Shown: positions 1 through 4,077 of the stretch, piece by piece | Position numbering within the stretch: position 1 is the first letter of the stretch | How the letters are laid out: every line of letters starts with the position of its first letter | Source of the DNA: Candidatus Peribacteraceae bacterium | Lineage (GTDB): Bacteria > Patescibacteriota > Gracilibacteria > Peribacterales > Peribacteraceae | NCBI GenBank assembly: GCA_022843885.1 | Contig: JALHMU010000043.1 | Location: 1 to 7,726 of the forward strand | DNA length: 7,726 nucleotides | Direction of reading: 5' to 3' | Position numbers and translations under genes: made by a program | Notes under the pieces: model-generated | Seen by the model: the letters and a program-made list of their open reading frames with translations, nothing else | Told to the model about the DNA's origin: nothing | Database searches by the model: none

Positions 1-1275
1 ATGCGCGTACGCCTCTTTCTCATCGGGTCGATCCTCGGGGCTCTCGCGCCTTTTTCCGTGCACGCTGCACCTGCGAGCATCACGTATTCATACGAACATC
101 ATTTGTTTACGCTGAATCCGGCACGATTTCCGGAATGGCGAAGCAATGCTACGGAATGGCTCTATAAAGGGCTCCCTGCAACACCACGTTTCTGTGAAAA
201 TGACTGTGAAACAGTAGCCCTTCCAAAAGATTGGACCAAACGCACGTCGGTCACATGGAACAAAGATGCTATCGCACAATCAATCGAAACAGAGATCGGT
301 CATGCATTCGATCGCGAGCCAGGTAAAGTAACGATCACACAAACATCTTCCGGAGCTGTCGCATTTAGCGGTGTCGGTTTGACCGGACGCAGAATCGACA
401 CGCTGTCCGCCGCGGCACTCACGCTCATCGCACTGGAACAGAACATTTCGAACATCGAATTGCCCGTGACGATCACGCAACCAGAACTGCAGATCGATGA
501 ATCACTCAAAGCGATGGGTATCAAAGAAGTCGTGACGATCGGCGAATCGAGATTCCTTGGATCGACGAAAAATCGTAAGCACAACATCGCGGTAGGGCTC
601 GCAAAGTTCAATGGACACATCATCAAGAAAGATGAAATCTTCTCCTTCGGCGAAACACTGGGCCCGGTCGATGGTCGCGCAGGCTATCTGCAAGAACTCG
701 TGATCAAAGGTGACCGCACGGTGCCAGATTACGGCGGTGGCCTCTGCCAAGTGAGTTCTACAGCCTACCGCGGCGTCTGGGAATACGGCTTCCCGATCAC
801 GCAACGCAAAAACCACAGCTATGCGGTGAGCTACTACTTCCCGCAAGGTACGGATGCGACAGTCTATCCACCGAACGTCGACATAAAGTTTAAAAACGAT
901 TCACCAGGCGCACTCCTCATGCAAACGCATATGGACCTTGCGACGAGTAGTGCGTACTTCGTCTACTACGGTACAAAAGACAATCGTAAGAGCAGTGTCG
1001 TCGGTCCCTATATCTGGAGCACGCGTGCGGCACCGACGGAGAGACGCATCGAATACACGACAGATATTCCACCAGGAACTGAAAAGAAACTGGGTGAACG
1101 CGTGAACGGCGCGAGCGTCTCGTGGTTTCGCATTCTTGAAACCGGAACAGGTGCCAATATTGAAGAAACGCACTCCTCATACGAGGCGCGTCCCCTGTTT
1201 TACCAAGTTGGCGTCGTCGGACTTCCCACGGAAAGCGGCGCAACTCTGGAAGGCGCAGATGTCATCGTGAATTGA
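1..1275 (+). CDS. VanW-family exported protein
   Basis: The 424-residue product begins with a signal peptide (MRVRLFLIGSILGALAPFSVHA, residues 1-22, likely cut after HA-A), which supports the ATG at the window edge as the true start, although the ribosome-binding region is out of view. Residues about 85-165 resemble the YoaR-type putative peptidoglycan-binding domain often found before VanW. The VanW domain runs from about 183 to 310 and includes FSFGETLGPVDGRAGY (214-229) and the hallmark GGGLCQVSST (245-254, Cys249). Residues 350-400 are the beta-rich tail common in such proteins (IPPGT near 356), where a G5 domain would sit in other members. Cys65 and Cys69 form a close pair in the N-terminal region. 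The biochemical role of VanW is not known; the name comes from a vancomycin-resistance cluster, and no vanHAX genes are visible here. I infer an envelope role. Its 3' end overlaps recO antisense by 76 bp. Confidence 0.9.
   Translation: MRVRLFLIGSILGALAPFSVHAAPASITYSYEHHLFTLNPARFPEWRSNATEWLYKGLPATPRFCENDCETVALPKDWTKRTSVTWNKDAIAQSIETEIGHAFDREPGKVTITQTSSGAVAFSGVGLTGRRIDTLSAAALTLIALEQNISNIELPVTITQPELQIDESLKAMGIKEVVTIGESRFLGSTKNRKHNIAVGLAKFNGHIIKKDEIFSFGETLGPVDGRAGYLQELVIKGDRTVPDYGGGLCQVSSTAYRGVWEYGFPITQRKNHSYAVSYYFPQGTDATVYPPNVDIKFKNDSPGALLMQTHMDLATSSAYFVYYGTKDNRKSSVVGPYIWSTRAAPTERRIEYTTDIPPGTEKKLGERVNGASVSWFRILETGTGANIEETHSSYEARPLFYQVGVVGLPTESGATLEGADVIVN
1161..1191 (-). terminator. candidate recO terminator inside the VanW gene
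   Basis: Reading the minus strand just past the recO stop (its last base is 1200), ACGC (1191-1188) and GCGT (1171-1168) pair around an inner CCTC/GAGG stem with a GTAT loop. The two stems are separated by an asymmetric internal loop of 1 versus 3 nt. A T-rich run TTTCTTC (1167-1161) follows. Position and form fit an intrinsic terminator for the ftsX-recO transcript, lying inside the coding sequence of the convergent VanW gene. The stem is short and imperfect, so this is tentative. Confidence 0.3.
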
Positions 1276-1955
1276 TTCGAAATCAGATAGGAAAGTATCT
1301 GTGTGAGCTCTGTTTTGACTATCGGAGAAATGGCTTGTAGATGCCCTAAATGCTCGGTCATCACGCTACGCAAGAATGCCGCAGTCAACGGTGACAGGCG
1401 AGCCGCATACGCATCCTCATGTGGTAAACAAAAACCTGAATATCTGCGGCTGAAACAGAGCTGATCGGTCTCCGAAATATTTGTATGACTGACGACGGAT
1501 TCCTGATGCGACGGCAACGTGCCAAATTCCGAAAGCAGTCGAAGTTTGAACGCGATCAGGGACAAAGAATCGTACGTGGACGCGGCCGCTTTGAAAAAAT
1601 CACACGTCAATGAAAAAACTGCAGGCGCAGTTTCTTTTTCCGGAAGTGATTTGAGTAATAATTCACACGCTTCTAGCGCATCACGGTATGCACCGAGGTT
1701 CGTACGACAACCATCATGTGCATCCAAACATTCTGCGCCCGTGACGAGGTAGCCAGCGGAGCTTTCTGTGAGTTGCACACTTACACGTTGGAGCGGCAGC
1801 ATCGATCCCCCGAAGCGACTCTTCATTTTGCGAACCGCACGGGCACGAGCACTGATTTTTCCCAAACCCTCGGTAAATAAAATGCAGAAACGGTCGGCTT
1901 CACCAACGTCATAGACCCTGAGCACCAGTGCCTGCTCTGTGTGACTGCGTGGCAT
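1200..1955 (-). CDS. recO: DNA repair protein RecO
   Basis: RecO works in the RecFOR pathway. It binds single-stranded DNA and RecR, anneals complementary strands and helps load RecA at gaps. The 251-residue product has the N-terminal OB-fold signature: TEQALVLRVYDVGEADR (6-22), then FTEGLGKISARARAVRK (27-43). The helical RecO_C region follows to about residue 228. Many RecO proteins carry a four-Cys zinc site here; this one keeps only C167 and C176 (LCFSRRYSGFCLPHE), so the site looks degenerate, as in RecO proteins that lack zinc. Residues 227-251 are a Ser/Thr/Pro-rich tail with no obvious counterpart in the family, encoded entirely antisense to the end of the VanW gene. The ATG lies 9 nt after the ftsX stop, so the two are probably co-transcribed. 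The sequence before it (CTCCCTCC) is not a Shine-Dalgarno site, so reinitiation or leaderless initiation must be considered. Confidence 0.88.
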   Translation of the reverse strand: MPRSHTEQALVLRVYDVGEADRFCILFTEGLGKISARARAVRKMKSRFGGSMLPLQRVSVQLTESSAGYLVTGAECLDAHDGCRTNLGAYRDALEACELLLKSLPEKETAPAVFSLTCDFFKAAASTYDSLSLIAFKLRLLSEFGTLPSHQESVVSHTNISETDQLCFSRRYSGFCLPHEDAYAARLSPLTAAFLRSVMTEHLGHLQAISPIVKTELTQILSYLISNQFTMTSAPSRVAPLSVGSPTTPTW

Positions 1956-1961
1956 GGAGGG

Positions 1962-1967
1962 AGATTA
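1962..1967 (-). promoter_or_regulatory. possible -10 element before recO
   Basis: On the minus strand TAATCT ends 6 nt before the recO ATG and includes the TAA stop of ftsX. It fits TAnnnT but matches the TATAAT consensus poorly. The -35 candidate 17 nt upstream (TTCCGA, 1990-1985) is also weak. I list it because the four genes upstream or divergent show the same geometry. Alone it would not be convincing, and read-through from ftsX explains recO expression adequately. Confidence 0.2.
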
Positions 1968-2936
1968 CGCGAACTGTGACAGTGTCGGAACATGTAAGCG
2001 CTTTTTCAGTCCGAAGAAGGCGCCAAGGAAGGCGAGAATCGGCAGTAACAAGGCCTCCGCTACGAGGATCACAATGCCGTAGGTAAACAGCATGTCTCGT
2101 AATTCTGCGACCCATGGTGCAAAGAGCCCGCCAGCTGAGAGTCCTGGAATAACGAAGGGCAATGCAAACAGGACTGCTGCCATGCAGAGCAGCGAGAAGA
2201 AGAATGCGACTAAGAGCAGTGCTAATACCTCCACACCAAATGGGAGGAGGATCGCGAGTGGCGTCGCACCAACCAGTTGTTGCACGAAAATCTCTTCACT
2301 CTTCAGAACTGCGCGTCGGCGAACGAGTTCAATGAGAACGAACAAGAGCACGATCGCGATGACGGCGATGGCAACAAGCAAGAAGGAGCGTGCTGCAATC
2401 GTTGCGGCCATCAAGCGTTCAATCTGTTGCTCTTGGTCGGTGGTTTGTGACAAGAAGTTGGGGTCAACGATGGAAGCGAAGACTGGCTGTCGTAAAAATG
2501 CGACCAGTGATGCGTAATCTTCAAGATGTCGTAGGCGCACGCCAATGGTATCAGGGAAAGGGTTCTGAATTTGGAACCGATCAAGGAATTCGATCAGCTC
2601 GGGATCACGCGTCTTCTGTCGTTCGTAGGCTTGTTCCTTTGTAATGAAGGTCACGTCTTCGATGAACTGCTGTGACTTGAGTTGTACGGTCAGATCGACG
2701 ATTTGTTGTTCGGATGCACCGGAGAGAACCTCCAGTCGAATGTCCGTTTGCTCTTTCAAAAGGAGTAATCCAGATTGCACACCGAGTGCTAGTAGCAGGA
2801 AGATCTGCGAAAGAAACAACACGCCAAAGAGTGAGCCGATACTGCTCACGCCACCGGGATCGCGCGCAGCTGACACAAACCCACGACGAAATCCTCGCGA
2901 GAAAATGTATCTGAGCCCAGGCATACGCGGAACCAT
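1965..2936 (-). CDS. ftsX: cell division protein FtsX (ABC-like permease)
   Basis: FtsX is the membrane partner of the ATPase FtsE at the division septum. FtsEX passes a signal across the membrane to activate peptidoglycan hydrolases. The product (323 residues from this ATG) shows the usual topology: a basic cytoplasmic N-terminus, TM1 at about 34-57, an extracytoplasmic domain at about 58-180, then three helices at about 183-204, 228-262 and 283-309. The family motif is clear after TM2: SEEIFVQQLVGATPLAILLPFGVE. The frame is open to a TTG at 2954 and also has an ATG at 2942. I prefer the ATG at 2936 because a promoter-like -10 (2949-2944) sits 7 nt before it and no start has a good Shine-Dalgarno site; GGA 7 nt before the 2942 ATG is the best alternative. 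No ftsE is visible: the upstream same-strand neighbour is a TPR gene. recO follows after 9 nt. Confidence 0.88.
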   Translation of the reverse strand: MVPRMPGLRYIFSRGFRRGFVSAARDPGGVSSIGSLFGVLFLSQIFLLLALGVQSGLLLLKEQTDIRLEVLSGASEQQIVDLTVQLKSQQFIEDVTFITKEQAYERQKTRDPELIEFLDRFQIQNPFPDTIGVRLRHLEDYASLVAFLRQPVFASIVDPNFLSQTTDQEQQIERLMAATIAARSFLLVAIAVIAIVLLFVLIELVRRRAVLKSEEIFVQQLVGATPLAILLPFGVEVLALLLVAFFFSLLCMAAVLFALPFVIPGLSAGGLFAPWVAELRDMLFTYGIVILVAEALLLPILAFLGAFFGLKKRLHVPTLSQFA

Positions 2937-2943
2937 GGACATA

Positions 2944-2972
2944 AGTGTATCCAAAAAAAGAAGTCACGTCAC
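2944..2972 (-). promoter_or_regulatory. candidate ftsX promoter
   Basis: On the minus strand GTGACG (2972-2967, 4 of 6 to TTGACA) is followed 17 nt later by TACACT (2949-2944, 4 of 6 to TATAAT). The -10 ends 7 nt before the ATG at 2936, so a transcript would begin at or next to that ATG. The spacer holds a run of seven T. It would give ftsX-recO expression independent of the TPR gene upstream. Confidence 0.4.
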
Positions 2973-2998
2973 GAATGCAAGCTGCCGGAACGCCCGGT

Positions 2999-3601
2999 TT
3001 ATATTTTGATCTTCATCTTCATGCGACGCTTCGTCGGTGCAGTAGCACGGAAGCCGGCTTCGGCACGGAGGTTTTCTGGATCCAGTTCCAATGCGCGCTT
3101 GAAGAGGCTGTGAGCCTTCCCACATTCGTTGGATTGCATGTACACGACGGCAAGATCGCACAAAATGAGTGGATTGCCCGAGTCCAAATTCAACGCACGT
3201 TCCAATGTCACGATGCCAGACACAGATGCATCTTTATGAAACAGTGCCCAACCCAGACAACGCAAAATCTCTGCGTTATTTGAATGCAATTTGTTCGCAG
3301 CTTTCAATTCTTGAATCGCATTCGTCCATGATTCATCACGTGATTCCAAAAAACCTAAGATGTAATGGGCGATATAACTTTCATCATGTAGATGCAAAAC
3401 TTGCAGTGCCGCAATACGTGCGCGTTCAAAACGATGCAGTGCTAATTCATTCTCTGCGAGCTCTTCTAGCGCCACAATATTCTCAGGATCATCACTCAAA
3501 ATACGCTCGAGCACATCGATTGCATCGTCATGCTGGCATGCCAGTTTCAACTCTTCCGCTTCGGTGAGGAGCTCGAGTGTCTCCTCGGTAGAGGGGTCCA
3601 T
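2999..3601 (-). CDS. tetratricopeptide repeat protein
   Basis: The 200-residue product is built from five contiguous 34-residue TPR units, at about 8-41, 42-75, 76-109, 110-143 and 144-177. Each ends in a turn such as DDPEN, LHDES, LHSNN, LDSGN or LDPEN. The last unit is the most canonical (AHSLFKRALELDPEN). There is no signal peptide or membrane helix, so it is probably cytoplasmic. The C-terminus ends in a strongly basic tail (TKRRMKMKIKI, 190-200), which could contact nucleic acid or the membrane surface. TPR arrays are protein-binding scaffolds, and the partner cannot be read from sequence. It lies 50 nt downstream of the pilin-like gene and 62 nt upstream of ftsX, so an envelope or division role is possible but only from context. 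The ATG lacks a Shine-Dalgarno site; an extended -10 lies directly before it. Confidence 0.85.
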   Translation of the reverse strand: MDPSTEETLELLTEAEELKLACQHDDAIDVLERILSDDPENIVALEELAENELALHRFERARIAALQVLHLHDESYIAHYILGFLESRDESWTNAIQELKAANKLHSNNAEILRCLGWALFHKDASVSGIVTLERALNLDSGNPLILCDLAVVYMQSNECGKAHSLFKRALELDPENLRAEAGFRATAPTKRRMKMKIKI

Positions 3602-3606
3602 GCGGC

Positions 3607-3619
3607 GAGTGTAACACTC
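3607..3619 (-). promoter_or_regulatory. extended -10 within a 13-bp palindrome before the TPR gene
   Basis: GAGTGT (3607-3612), a central A, and ACACTC (3614-3619) form a perfect inverted repeat. Read on the minus strand it contains TGTTACACT (3616-3608), an extended -10 of the form TGn plus TACACT, ending 6 nt before the ATG at 3601. No good -35 is seen at 16-18 nt, which is tolerated with an extended -10. The overlap of palindrome and -10 suggests either a repressor operator or chance. Confidence 0.35.
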
Positions 3620-3651
3620 CGGATTCCGAACGCCAGAAAATCCTGATCAAT

Positions 3652-3978
3652 CTATCCGAGTGGCTGCAAAAAGAAGTTTACGAAGGTGCTAAGGAGTAGC
3701 CATGATCCCAAAATAATGGCCAAACCAATGAGTGCAAATCGCATGAGTTTCTTGCCGTTTCCAAGGATTTGCTCATTGCCACCCGACGCGACAGTATAGA
3801 AACCACCGAGCATGAAAACGGTGAATGCAATGAAGGTGGAGAGTCCAAAGAGAACGTTGACAATGCCGCCTAAAATACCAGGAATAGTACCTCCGATTCC
3901 GGTATCAACGACCACAACTTCCTGCGCCAAAGCGGAGGGGATGATCCAGGTGCCGAACGCAAGCAGGAGACTCGTCAT
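3652..3978 (-). CDS. T4SS-pilin-like small membrane protein (VirB2/TrbC type)
   Basis: The 108-residue product has a signal-peptide-like N-terminus (hydrophobic residues 3-15, probable cleavage after SALA-Q19), though without the usual basic residues. Two transmembrane helices follow at about 38-60 and 80-104, joined by the short polar loop ASGGNEQILGNGKKLMR (64-80). This Gly-rich helix, GNEQ loop, KK and second helix match the small pilin-like proteins common in CPR genomes (Pfam family T4SS_pilin, related in form to VirB2/TrbC). VirB2-type proteins form conjugative or secretion pili; no other secretion-system gene lies here, so pilus assembly is not established. The frame stays open to 4125, but I chose the ATG at 3978 because it gives the signal peptide and because a TGGTAGAAT extended -10 lies 8 nt before it. 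GGGAGGAA just upstream looks like a Shine-Dalgarno site but ends only 2 nt from the ATG. The gene is divergent from the PBP gene. Confidence 0.78.
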   Translation of the reverse strand: MTSLLLAFGTWIIPSALAQEVVVVDTGIGGTIPGILGGIVNVLFGLSTFIAFTVFMLGGFYTVASGGNEQILGNGKKLMRFALIGLAIILGSWLLLSTFVNFFLQPLG

Positions 3979-3986
3979 TTCCTCCC

Positions 3987-4015
3987 ATTCTACCAGATTC
4001 GAACACCCATGAGAA
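3987..4015 (-). promoter_or_regulatory. promoter of the pilin-like gene
   Basis: On the minus strand TTCTCA (4015-4010, 4 of 6 to TTGACA) lies 17 nt before TAGAAT (3992-3987, 5 of 6 to TATAAT). A TG one base upstream of the hexamer makes it an extended -10. The -10 ends 8 nt before the ATG at 3978, so initiation would fall at or within a base or two of the start codon. This is the best promoter match in the window and probably drives the whole pilin-TPR-ftsX-recO run. Confidence 0.5.
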
Positions 4016-4039
4016 GGCGCCGAGAAACTGTCCGAAACG

Positions 4040-4068
4040 TTGCACATCACGTCACCGCTCAGTAGACT
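4040..4068 (+). promoter_or_regulatory. candidate promoter of the class A PBP gene
   Basis: TTGCAC (4040-4045) is followed after 17 nt by TAGACT (4063-4068, 4 of 6 to TATAAT). The -10 ends 9 nt before the ATG at 4078, so the transcript would have almost no leader. The -35 match is modest. It lies back to back with the promoter of the pilin-like gene in a 99-bp divergent region, so one regulator could affect both. Confidence 0.4.
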
Positions 4069-4077
4069 ACATTGCTC

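Noticed and set aside
1..1275. Vancomycin-resistance determinant
   Set aside because: Only a VanW domain is present. VanW alone does not confer resistance, and no vanH, ligase, vanX or two-component genes are visible.
1284..1301. Hairpin CAGATA-GGAAAG-TATCTG just after the VanW stop as its terminator
   Set aside because: The stem is only 6 bp and AT-rich, has no adjacent T-tract, and lies inside recO coding sequence; too weak to call.
2092..2517. Long plus-strand open frame of 141 codons inside ftsX
   Set aside because: It is antisense to a clear ftsX, is rich in Ser/Thr/Lys/Arg with no family resemblance, and has no start signals; a shadow of the real gene.
3979..3986. GGGAGGAA as a Shine-Dalgarno site for the pilin-like gene
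   Set aside because: It ends 2 nt before the ATG, too close for normal pairing; it sits exactly between the -10 and the start codon, so it may hardly be in the mRNA.
3993..4008. Minus-strand GTTCGAATC resembling a tRNA T-loop
   Set aside because: The flanking 5-nt segments (GGGTG and CTGGT) do not pair apart from the closing base pair, and no anticodon or D-arm is found upstream.
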